Below are positions 24,492-32,033 of a DNA stretch of 64,000 bases, piece by piece. Origin of the DNA: Merdimmobilis hominis (GTDB lineage: Bacteria; Bacillota; Clostridia; Oscillospirales; Ruminococcaceae); the NCBI RefSeq assembly GCF_016901855.1, contig NZ_JACJKY010000004.1, forward strand, positions 1-64,000, given 5' to 3'. The notes beneath the pieces are model-generated. The model had not been told where the DNA came from. It saw only the letters and a list, made by a program, of their open reading frames with translations, and did no database searches. Position numbers and translations under genes: made by a program. How positions within the stretch are numbered: the stretch's first letter is position 1; the number at the start of each line of letters is the position of its first letter.

Positions 24492-25148
24492 TCACGTTTG
24501 GCTTTGGTTGTCTTGTGATTTTTTCTTCGGGAAACTCAGTCCGTGAATTTTCCCAATCAAAAAAGAAGAAAGCGTCACAGTCAGAAGCGAGCACGCGATT
24601 TTATGAAGCGAAATATACGAGAGCGAGAGCATGAGCACGATAAAATCGGTGATAAAATACGCCTGTGCGAGTTTTAACGGCGTTTTTTTGTGAATAATAA
24701 GTGCGAGTGCATCATCGCCGCCCGAAGCGCCGCCTGCGCGTACAATGAGCCCGACACCGACACCGACGAATAGGCCGCCAATCAGTGCTGCAAGCAGCGG
24801 CTGGTCGCTTAAATCGGGGAATATATAGCCGATCATCGAAAACAGGTTGTACCACATCGAAAAAAAGACGCTGGAACATGCGGCAAACACCAAAAACGAT
24901 TTGCCGAGCAGTTTAAACCCCATGAGATAGCAAAGACTGTCGAGTACAATGCCCGATACACCGGGAGTAATGCCGGTCCAGTGCTGAATAAACAGCGTAA
25001 GCCCTAAAATGCCGCCCTCTGTGATGTGGGTGCGGTTGTGAATATGAAACATGCCGAACGCTAAAATCATGGCGCCAAGACAAAGCGTCAAAATGCGAAA
25101 CAGTGTGCGCCGGCAAAAAAAGTGCGAATACCGTGAAAAAAGATGCAT
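24492..25148 (-). CDS. YitT-family membrane protein
   Basis: A 218-residue protein with five to six hydrophobic helices and the family signatures THITEGGILGLTLFIQHW and RAGGASGGDDALALIIHKKT. It lacks the C-terminal DUF2179 domain of longer YitT proteins, so it is the short form. Function of the family is unclear; transport is suspected. ATG 25148 follows AAGGAGGAAAT. It is divergent from a MerR-family gene, and its promoter has the long spacer that MerR proteins act on. Confidence 0.85.
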   Translation of the reverse strand: MHLFSRYSHFFCRRTLFRILTLCLGAMILAFGMFHIHNRTHITEGGILGLTLFIQHWTGITPGVSGIVLDSLCYLMGFKLLGKSFLVFAACSSVFFSMWYNLFSMIGYIFPDLSDQPLLAALIGGLFVGVGVGLIVRAGGASGGDDALALIIHKKTPLKLAQAYFITDFIVLMLSLSYISLHKIACSLLTVTLSSFLIGKIHGLSFPKKKSQDNQSQT

Positions 25149-25182
25149 GATTTCCTCCTTGTGTTTTTTCGCCTCTTCCGAT

Positions 25183-25213
25183 AGTATAAAGGATATAGTA
25201 ACTATACAGTCAA
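25183..25213 (-). promoter_or_regulatory. MerR-type promoter of the yitT gene (19-base spacer)
   Basis: On the minus strand TTGACT (25208-25213) and TATACT (25183-25188) are 19 bases apart. The spacer contains the palindrome TATAGTTACTATA (25194-25206). This is the geometry that MerR-family activators correct by twisting DNA; the neighbouring divergent MerR gene is the obvious regulator. Confidence 0.8.
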
Positions 25214-25226
25214 GAGGTTTTAAAAA

Positions 25227-26078
25227 ATGACGCGCAAACACTTTTTTACTGCCGGTGAGATGGCGCAGCTTCACGGCATTTCGAAGCAGACGCTTTTGTT
25301 TTATGATAAAAAAGGCGTGTTTTCGCCGGCGTATGTCGATTCTAAAAACGGATACCGGTACTACAGCGCCGCACAGCTTCCCACGCTCGACACGATTTTG
25401 ATGCTCAAGGAAATCGGACTTTCCCTTTCGGAAATCCGTGTATATCTGGACGGACGAAACGGCGTGGGCACCGCCGTGTATATGGAGGAGCAAAAACGTC
25501 TGCTCGAAGATGAGATTGCGCATAAAAAGCGCATCGTCAAACGGCTTTCGAAAAAAATCGAAACGCTTCGCGCGCTGCAAACCGGTGCGGACGATATTAC
25601 GTTTTATACACAGCCGCATGCCCAGTATCTGGCGATGCAGCCGGTGACGCCGCCGTACACGCTGTTTGACGTCGATCTTGCGACCAAGCAGCTGCTTTTG
25701 CGCTGTGCAGACGCGCAGGTCGGCTATGAATATCTGCTTGGCGTGACGGTTCCGGTATCTTCGATTCTGCGCGGTGCATATACAGCCGCCGAATGTGCAT
25801 TTTTGCCGCTCTGTGAACGGCCGAAGAACACACACGGTGCGTTTTTGGTGCATAAAAAGCCGGCAGGCGAATATCTGTGCGGCTATCACAAGGGAACATA
25901 CGAAACAATCGGCGAAACATATGAGCGGATGATTGCATTTCTGCATCAAAACGGGCTTTCGCCGTGCGGATATTCGTATGAATACTGTGTGCTCGACAGC
26001 TTTACTTCCCGTTCGCCGCAGGAATATGTGACGCAGATCCATCTGCCGTTTGAGAAATCAAGCTGTGAAAAAGAGTAA
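25227..26078 (+). CDS. MerR-family regulator with GyrI-like ligand domain
   Basis: A 283-residue regulator. Residues 5-75 are the MerR winged helix (FTAGEMAQLHGISKQTLLFYDKKGVFSP...GYRYYSAAQLPTLDTILMLKEIG), followed by a coiled-coil dimer helix (about 80-120) and a 160-residue C-terminal domain resembling BmrR/GyrI-like small-molecule binding folds. Such proteins sense drugs or lipophilic cations and activate exporters. Start ATG 25227 has AAGAGGTTTT ahead of it. Likely target: the divergent yitT promoter. Confidence 0.88.
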   Translation: MTRKHFFTAGEMAQLHGISKQTLLFYDKKGVFSPAYVDSKNGYRYYSAAQLPTLDTILMLKEIGLSLSEIRVYLDGRNGVGTAVYMEEQKRLLEDEIAHKKRIVKRLSKKIETLRALQTGADDITFYTQPHAQYLAMQPVTPPYTLFDVDLATKQLLLRCADAQVGYEYLLGVTVPVSSILRGAYTAAECAFLPLCERPKNTHGAFLVHKKPAGEYLCGYHKGTYETIGETYERMIAFLHQNGLSPCGYSYEYCVLDSFTSRSPQEYVTQIHLPFEKSSCEKE

Positions 26079-26201
26079 AGAAAAGGAAAAAGGGAATGCG
26101 CAAAAGAATCCGGGCTTTGTGGACAACGACACACAAAAAACGAAAAAAAACGCTTGTTTTTTGCATTACGGAGAAAAAACAAACGGAATGAGGCGTTTAC
26201 A

Positions 26202-26230
26202 TTGACAAAATGCGACGGTTTTCTTATGAT
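26202..26230 (+). promoter_or_regulatory. Promoter of the PRPP synthetase gene
   Basis: TTGACA (26202-26207), 17 bases, TATGAT (26225-26230), followed by a 75-base leader. Confidence 0.75.
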
Positions 26231-26310
26231 AAAGATAGAGTTTTGCGCCCTTTGTTCGTTTTGGGCGTGTTGAAATGGAAACTATCACTTTGTGAAAGCA
26301 GGAGGATACT

Positions 26311-27447
26311 ATGGAACGTTTGCACAGTGAAACGATTGGCGATCTCGGCATTATCTGCATGCCGGGCTGCGAAGCATTTGTCGAGCAGGTGGAGAACTAC
26401 TTGCGCACATGGCACAATGAAAAAGACCACAGCTATGTGGTGAACACCGTGATTTCCCGTTTTGCTTCGGGTGAGGCAAAAGGTTTGATCCGCGAGTCGG
26501 TCAGAGGCAAGGATTTGTATATCATCACCGACTGCTTTAACTATAACGTGACCTATAAAATGTACGAAATGGACGTCCCGATGAGTCCGGACGATCATTT
26601 CCAGGATTTAAAACGTATGATTTCCGCAGCTTCCGGCAAAGCAAAACGCATCACCGTCATCATGCCGATGCTGTATGAAGGAAGACAGCACAAACGCTCG
26701 TCGCGTGAATCGCTTGACTGTGCACTCGCACTGCAGGAGCTCGTGAGCATGGGCGTTTCCAACATCATCACATTCGATGCACACGATCCGCGCGTACAGA
26801 ATGCAATCCCGATGTCCGGATTCGACAGCTTCCAGCCGACCTATCAGATGATCAAAGCACTCACCAAAGTCGTACCGGATATCCGCATCGAGGACGAGTC
26901 GCTTGCAATGATTTCCCCGGACGAGGGAGGTGTGTCGCGCTGCCTCTACTATTCGTCGGTGCTGGGTGTCAACGTCGGCATGTTCTACAAACGCCGTAAC
27001 TACTCGGTGATTGTCAACGGCAGAAACCCGATTGAAGCGCACGAATATCTCGGCAACAGCGTTGAGGGCAAAGACATCATCGTCGTCGACGATATGATCG
27101 CTTCGGGTGATTCGATGCTCGACATCTTCAAAAACTTAAAAGCACGCGGTGCGCGCCGCATCTATGCATTCGTTTCGTTCGGTCTGTTCACACACGGCCT
27201 TGAGATGTTCGACAAAATGTACGAAGAAAAAATGTTCGACGGCATCTTCACAACAAACCTGATCTACAGAAGCGATGCACTCCGTGCAAAACCGTGGTAT
27301 CACGAAGTAGATATGACCAAATATGTGGCATATATCATCGAGGAATTAAACCACGACAATTCGACCAGCAGCCTCATCGATCCGTTTGCAAAGATCAAAA
27401 CACTCCTTGCAAAACACGAAGCAGAGCTTGCAGCAGCAGAAAAATAA
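26311..27447 (+). CDS. prs: Ribose-phosphate pyrophosphokinase (PRPP synthetase)
   Basis: A 378-residue enzyme that makes PRPP from ribose-5-phosphate and ATP for purine, pyrimidine, His and Trp synthesis. The PRPP-binding loop is IIVVDDMIASGDSMLD (near 265); the flexible loop region is MPMLYEGRQHKRSSRES (near 115), with ITFDAHDPR after it. It is longer than the usual 310-320 residues and belongs to the variant group common in Clostridia, so allosteric details may differ. ATG 26311 follows GCAGGAGGATACT. Monocistronic with its own promoter and terminator. Confidence 0.9.
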   Translation: MERLHSETIGDLGIICMPGCEAFVEQVENYLRTWHNEKDHSYVVNTVISRFASGEAKGLIRESVRGKDLYIITDCFNYNVTYKMYEMDVPMSPDDHFQDLKRMISAASGKAKRITVIMPMLYEGRQHKRSSRESLDCALALQELVSMGVSNIITFDAHDPRVQNAIPMSGFDSFQPTYQMIKALTKVVPDIRIEDESLAMISPDEGGVSRCLYYSSVLGVNVGMFYKRRNYSVIVNGRNPIEAHEYLGNSVEGKDIIVVDDMIASGDSMLDIFKNLKARGARRIYAFVSFGLFTHGLEMFDKMYEEKMFDGIFTTNLIYRSDALRAKPWYHEVDMTKYVAYIIEELNHDNSTSSLIDPFAKIKTLLAKHEAELAAAEK

Positions 27448-27456
27448 TCGGTATTC

Positions 27457-27490
27457 AAAAAAGCAGGATTCTCTGGAATCCTGCTTTTTT
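27457..27490 (+). terminator. Terminator of prs
   Basis: A 14-bp perfect stem (AAAAAAGCAGGATT arms) with a T-run. Confidence 0.9.
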
Positions 27491-27501
27491 TGCGCCTTTG
27501 T

Positions 27502-27677
27502 TTGACAATCATGCAAAAAAACGATATGATATATACTGTATCATTCTATATATCCGCCATCCGGACTTTGTCGGGTGCCGGTCACTGTGCGTGCTAAAGC
27601 GTGCAGAGCTTTGCAGGAAGGGCAGAGCGCAGGCCGGGAAACCGCGGGAGGCTTCCTTCCTTGAAAGGAGTTTATGC
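27502..27677 (+). promoter_or_regulatory. Promoter and long structured leader of the CNNM gene
   Basis: TTGACA (27502-27507), 17 bases, TATGAT (27525-27530). About 140 bases of GC-rich leader follow, with a stem CATCCGGAC-TTTG-(G)TCGGGTG near 27560 and GGAAGG (about 27617) able to pair with CCTTCC (about 27656). CTTCCTT next to GAAAGGAG could mask the ribosome site. No known riboswitch class is recognised. Confidence 0.5.
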
Positions 27678-29015
27678 ATGGACGACATAGGGCGATATAT
27701 TTGGACGGCAGCAGGATTTGTGCTGCTTGTTTTGATCGCTATGTTTTTTTCGGCGGCAGCAACGGCTGTTGCGTCTTTGAGCGGCAGTACATTAAAGCGG
27801 CTTGCGGAAGAGGAAGAGGACGAAAAAGCGCAGAAGCTTTACGCCATCAAGAAAAAACAGTTTGATTTTTCACTGTATGCGGGCGCAAGTACGCTCACAC
27901 TGCTGATTGCGGCGGCTTTGATTTCCACAGGTACATTTGTGCATGCGGTGCAGACGCTTTGGCTTTCAGAGGCAGACGCATGGGCTAAAGGACTCGGCAC
28001 AGCGGGTGTCATTCTATTTGAATGGGTGATTCTTGTCACATTCGGCTATCTGTTCCCCAAAAAGCTTGTTTCCTATCACGCAGAATCATTCGGATATTTC
28101 ATGCTGCGGCTTTTCCCGGTTTTGGGCGGCATTATGCGTGTCGTTGTGTGGCCGCTGACAGCGCTGACGCGGCTGTTTGTGCGCATGGCAGGCCATGACC
28201 CGAACAAAGCGGCAGAGGGTATTTCGGAAGAGGATATCCGCTTGATGGTGGACACCGGCAACGAAATGGGCACCATCGAAATGTCGGAGCGTGAGATGAT
28301 CAACAACGTGTTTGAGTTTGACGACCGCACGGTGGACGCCGTCATGACGCACCGAACCGAAATTTGTGCGGCACGCATCGACCAGTCGCTTTCGGATGTG
28401 CTTTCACTCGTCATCGAAGAGGGATTTTCGCGCATTCCGATCTACAAAGACGACATCGACGACATTGTCGGCGTCGTATACGCAAAAGATTTGCTGTGTT
28501 TTGTGGGGGACTGTGATTTTTCGAATAAGCCGCTTGCTGAACACATGCATTCTGTGATTTATGTGCCCGAATCGACACGCTGTCGGATGCTGTTTAAACA
28601 ATTCAAAGAATCGAAACAGCATATGGCAGTCATTGTGGACGAATACGGCGGCACAGCAGGCATCGCCACGATGGAGGATTTGATTGAATCGATCGTGGGC
28701 GATATTCAGGACGAATATGACAGCGAAGAGGAAGAAATCGCACGCCTTGAGGACGGAAGTGTTTCGTTTGACGGCGGCGTGTCGATTGAAAAGGTCGAAG
28801 AGCTGTTTGATATTGATTTAGATGCCGACGAGGATACCGACACACTGGGCGGACTGGTCATCAATCTGCTTGGACGGATTCCAGGGGACGGCGAACAACC
28901 CTCAGTCACCGTGGGCGGCGTTTTGTTCACCGTGACAAAAATTGAAGAGCGCCGCATTGTGCGGATTCTCGCACAGCGTGTTCCGGAAGAAGAAACAACA
29001 CAGGAGGAAGCATGA
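27678..29015 (+). CDS. CNNM/CorC-family membrane protein (hemolysin-like, CBS pair)
   Basis: A 445-residue protein: DUF21/CNNM transmembrane domain (about 1-180, four hydrophobic segments), a CBS pair (about 195-330, with VMTHRTEICAARIDQ and FSRIPIYKDDIDDIVGVVYAKDLL) and a C-terminal CorC/HlyC domain (about 345-440, VDEYGGTAGIATMEDLIESIVGDIQDEYD). Members handle Mg2+ or other divalent cations. ATG 27678 lies nine bases after GAAAGGAG; the open frame continues upstream into the leader but has no better start. Its last codons overlap ymdB by ATGA, so both are one operon. Confidence 0.9.
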   Translation: MDDIGRYIWTAAGFVLLVLIAMFFSAAATAVASLSGSTLKRLAEEEEDEKAQKLYAIKKKQFDFSLYAGASTLTLLIAAALISTGTFVHAVQTLWLSEADAWAKGLGTAGVILFEWVILVTFGYLFPKKLVSYHAESFGYFMLRLFPVLGGIMRVVVWPLTALTRLFVRMAGHDPNKAAEGISEEDIRLMVDTGNEMGTIEMSEREMINNVFEFDDRTVDAVMTHRTEICAARIDQSLSDVLSLVIEEGFSRIPIYKDDIDDIVGVVYAKDLLCFVGDCDFSNKPLAEHMHSVIYVPESTRCRMLFKQFKESKQHMAVIVDEYGGTAGIATMEDLIESIVGDIQDEYDSEEEEIARLEDGSVSFDGGVSIEKVEELFDIDLDADEDTDTLGGLVINLLGRIPGDGEQPSVTVGGVLFTVTKIEERRIVRILAQRVPEEETTQEEA

Positions 29016-29833
29016 AAATCCTGATGATCGGCGACGTGGTGTCGCAGTGCGGATGCGAGATGGTGCGGACGTGTCTGCCGCAGCTAAAACGGCAGTTTGG
29101 CGCAGATGTTGCGATTGTAAACGGCGAAAATGCAGCCATCGGCAACGGGATTCTGCCCGGTTCGGCGGAGCATTTGTTTGCAAGCGGAGCGGACGTCATC
29201 ACTACAGGCAATCATGTGTTCCGCCGGTTTGAGATGTACGACTATCTTGCTTCGCACGAGCAGATCATCCGTCCCGCAAACTACCGTCCGGACGCACCGG
29301 GAAACGGTGTTTACCTGTATGACGGCGGATCGTTTTCTCTGCTCGTCGTCAATTTGATGGGCACATCGTTTTTAGACCCGCTTAAAAATCCGTTTGATAC
29401 GATGGACGAGATTTTAAAGCAGTATGACGCGACGTATACGGTTGTCGATTTTCACGCGGAGGCAACGGGTGAAAAACGTGCACTCGGATTTTATTTGGAC
29501 GGCCGTGTGAGCGCCGTGTTCGGCACGCATACACATGTGCAGACAGCTGATGCGCAGATTTTAAAAAACGGCACGGCATATATCACCGATGTCGGCATGA
29601 CGGGTCCCGAACATTCGGCGCTCGGCGTAAAGCCGGAACGCGTGATTGAGCGGCTTCGCACGAATCTGCCGGTGCGGTTTGAAGTGGACGATAAAGAACC
29701 GTGCGTGATGGGCGGCGTGTGCGTCACACTCGATAAGAAAACAGGACGCAGTACGGGAATTGTTTCGTTTCTTGCAAGAATTGATGCGCAAACGCACAAA
29801 ATAACGGTGCAGACAACAGCAGAGCGTTCATAA
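29012..29833 (+). CDS. ymdB: YmdB-family metallophosphoesterase
   Basis: A 273-residue calcineurin-like phosphodiesterase of the YmdB/TIGR00282 family. Metal ligands appear in MKILMIGDVV (Asp8), VNGENAAIGNG (Asn/Glu), ITTGNHVF (Asn-His) and GTHTHVQTAD (His pair). The Bacillus homologue hydrolyses 2',3'-cAMP and affects biofilm choice and sporulation. The start overlaps the CNNM stop by four bases. Confidence 0.92.
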   Translation: MKILMIGDVVSQCGCEMVRTCLPQLKRQFGADVAIVNGENAAIGNGILPGSAEHLFASGADVITTGNHVFRRFEMYDYLASHEQIIRPANYRPDAPGNGVYLYDGGSFSLLVVNLMGTSFLDPLKNPFDTMDEILKQYDATYTVVDFHAEATGEKRALGFYLDGRVSAVFGTHTHVQTADAQILKNGTAYITDVGMTGPEHSALGVKPERVIERLRTNLPVRFEVDDKEPCVMGGVCVTLDKKTGRSTGIVSFLARIDAQTHKITVQTTAERS

Positions 29834-29856
29834 TCGGACCAAACGGTGAAAAACGC

Positions 29857-29885
29857 TTGCGGCTTTTGGCCGGCTGCATTATAAT
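29857..29885 (+). promoter_or_regulatory. Promoter of the Asp23-fakA operon
   Basis: TTGCGG (29857-29862), 17 bases, TATAAT (29880-29885). Confidence 0.7.
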
Positions 29886-29934
29886 AGGAATCAGAGAAAC
29901 GTGACCGCAAGGGCGGCAGGAAAGGAAGATCGGT

Positions 29935-30291
29935 ATGGTGAAATATGAAAATCATCTTGGTGTGATTGACATTTCTCAGGCGTACTTTGTCAGTCTCGTC
30001 AAAAGCGCAATGGTGAGCTGCTATGGTGTTGCAGGACTTTCCCACAGTTCACGGAAAGAGACGTTTCTTTCAAAGCTGTTCGGAAAAGAACCTGAAAACA
30101 AAGGGGTAACCGTGCGGGTCAAGGAGCAAAAGCTCGTTATCGATCTGCATATCATCGTTTCGTATGGAATGAACATTTCGGCAATTGTCAAAAGCATTGC
30201 GCACAAGGTGCGTTTTGCGGTGGAGGAAAACACGGGATTTTCCGTGGCGCGGGTCAATGTCTTTGTCGACGGCATGACTGCACAGGAATAA
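29935..30291 (+). CDS. Asp23/Gls24 family protein (YloU-like)
   Basis: A 118-residue protein of the Asp23/Gls24 envelope-stress family: NHLGVIDISQAYFVSLVKSAMVSCYGVAGL, then VKEQKLVIDLHIIVSYGMNISAIVKSIAHKVRFAVEENTGFSVARVNVFVDGM. In Firmicutes this gene precedes the DAK2-domain fatty acid kinase, as here. Role at the membrane or in envelope homeostasis is suggested for the family. Start behind GGAAAGGAAGATCGGT. Confidence 0.9.
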   Translation: MVKYENHLGVIDISQAYFVSLVKSAMVSCYGVAGLSHSSRKETFLSKLFGKEPENKGVTVRVKEQKLVIDLHIIVSYGMNISAIVKSIAHKVRFAVEENTGFSVARVNVFVDGMTAQE

Positions 30292-30321
30292 CGAGAATCA
30301 CGAAACAAGGAGTGTTTGATT

Positions 30322-31962
30322 GTGATAGATGGAAGTCTTTTGGCGAAAGCCATTATTTCCGGCGCAAACAATATTCAAAACCAGAAGCAAATGGTTGACG
30401 AATTAAACGTCTTTCCGGTTCCTGACGGCGACACGGGAACCAATATGTCCATGACCATCAGCGCAGGCAAGCGTGAGCTTTTACTGCTCACAAACCCGAC
30501 GGTCGAAAAAGCGGCTGACGTGGCGGCAAGCGCACTTTTACGCGGTGCACGCGGCAACTCGGGTGTTATTCTGTCGCTTTTATTCCGCGGTTTTTCCAAG
30601 GGATTAAAGGGCAAAACGGAAGCAGACGGCCAGGATCTGGCAGAAGCGCTGTCGATCGGCGTGCAGGCGGCATATAAAGCTGTCATGAAACCGACCGAGG
30701 GCACTATTTTGACGGTTGCACGGCTGGCGGCAGAGGCGGCAAAAGAGCTGTCGCTTTCGACAAACGATCCGCAGATCGTGATGGATGAGATTATCCGTGC
30801 GGCAAAAGAAGCGCTCGACAAAACACCAGAGCAGCTTCCGGTGCTCAAAAAAGCAGGCGTCGTCGATGCAGGCGGCAAAGGCTTTGTCGTGATTTTTGAA
30901 GGTATGGCGCACACCTTCCGCACCGGCGAGGTGATCGAGTCGGCAAACGAGGAAAAACCGAAGGCAAAATCGCCTGCAAGCGTTGTCGCAGAGGCAGACG
31001 GCGAGATCACATTCGGTTACTGCACCGAGTTCATCGTTGACAAAAAGCCGGATGCAGCAGATCCGATGAAACTGCGTGCATATCTTGAGTCGATCGGCGA
31101 CAGCGTGGTCTGCGTCGATGACGACGATATCATCAAAGTCCACGTCCACACAAACGACCCGGGCAACGCCATTCAGGCGGGCTTAAAATTCGGCCAGCTT
31201 GTGAATATTAAAATTGACAATATGCGCGTGCAGCATCAGTCGAAAGTCGTAGAAGCGGAAAAAACGGAAAAAGCCGGCTACACACCGGTGGAACCGGAAA
31301 AACCGTTTGGCTTTGTGGCAGTTGCGGCAGGTGCCGGACTGCGCGAGCTGTTCACCGATCTTGGCGCAGATCAGGTTGTTTCGGGCGGTCAGACCATGAA
31401 CCCGAGCACCGACGACATTCTGCGTGCGATTGAGCTGACACCGGCGGAAACCGTGTTCGTTCTGCCGAACAATAAAAACATCATCATGGCGGCAGAGCAG
31501 GCAGTCAAACTTGCAGACCGCAACGTCTGCGTGCTCCAGACACGCACCGTTCCGCAGGGCATTTCCGCAATGCTCGCATTTGACCCGGAGCAGAGCTACA
31601 GCGACAACCGCGTTGCAATGACAAAGCAGTTTGATCAGGTTCAGACAGGTCTTATCACGTTTGCGGCACGCGACAGTGAATTTGACGGTCATTCGATCAA
31701 AAAAGGTGAGATTTTGGCGCTCGATAACGGCAAACTCGACTTTACCGACCGTGATCTGACGAAAGCGCTCATGCGTCTGGTCAAGCACCTGATTAAAAAA
31801 CGTGAAGCAAGCTTCATCACGCTCATCTACGGCAGCGACGTGACCGATGAGCAGGCAGAGCGTGCGCGTGACGCTGTGGCGGAAAAATACGGCGCTGATT
31901 TTGAAGTGAACCTGATAAACGGCGGTCAGCCTGTTTATTACTACATGATTTCAGTCGAATAA
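30322..31962 (+). CDS. fakA: Fatty acid kinase, DAK2-domain subunit FakA (YloV)
   Basis: A 546-residue kinase: N-terminal DAK2 domain with the nucleotide loop NVFPVPDGDTGTNMSMT (near 30) and LLRGARGNSGVILS (near 75), and a C-terminal DegV/EDD-like domain. With a FakB lipid carrier it phosphorylates free fatty acids for phospholipid synthesis; no fakB is in the window. I use GTG 30322 because AAGGAG is nine bases upstream; a TTG at 30316 is too close. Confidence 0.92.
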   Translation: MIDGSLLAKAIISGANNIQNQKQMVDELNVFPVPDGDTGTNMSMTISAGKRELLLLTNPTVEKAADVAASALLRGARGNSGVILSLLFRGFSKGLKGKTEADGQDLAEALSIGVQAAYKAVMKPTEGTILTVARLAAEAAKELSLSTNDPQIVMDEIIRAAKEALDKTPEQLPVLKKAGVVDAGGKGFVVIFEGMAHTFRTGEVIESANEEKPKAKSPASVVAEADGEITFGYCTEFIVDKKPDAADPMKLRAYLESIGDSVVCVDDDDIIKVHVHTNDPGNAIQAGLKFGQLVNIKIDNMRVQHQSKVVEAEKTEKAGYTPVEPEKPFGFVAVAAGAGLRELFTDLGADQVVSGGQTMNPSTDDILRAIELTPAETVFVLPNNKNIIMAAEQAVKLADRNVCVLQTRTVPQGISAMLAFDPEQSYSDNRVAMTKQFDQVQTGLITFAARDSEFDGHSIKKGEILALDNGKLDFTDRDLTKALMRLVKHLIKKREASFITLIYGSDVTDEQAERARDAVAEKYGADFEVNLINGGQPVYYYMISVE

Positions 31963-31978
31963 CGCTTTTTAAAAGCGA

Positions 31979-32010
31979 AAAAACAGGCAGGGGGATTCCT
32001 GCCTGTTTTT
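31979..32010 (+). terminator. Terminator after fakA
   Basis: AAAACAGGCAGG pairs with CCTGCCTGTTTT; T-run present. recG follows after a new ribosome site. Confidence 0.85.
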
Positions 32011-32033
32011 GTATGCGGGAAAGGAGGAAAAGT

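Noticed and set aside
27294-27677. N-terminal extension of the CNNM protein
   Set aside because: The open frame runs back into prs, but a promoter, leader and AAAGGAG site place the start at 27678.
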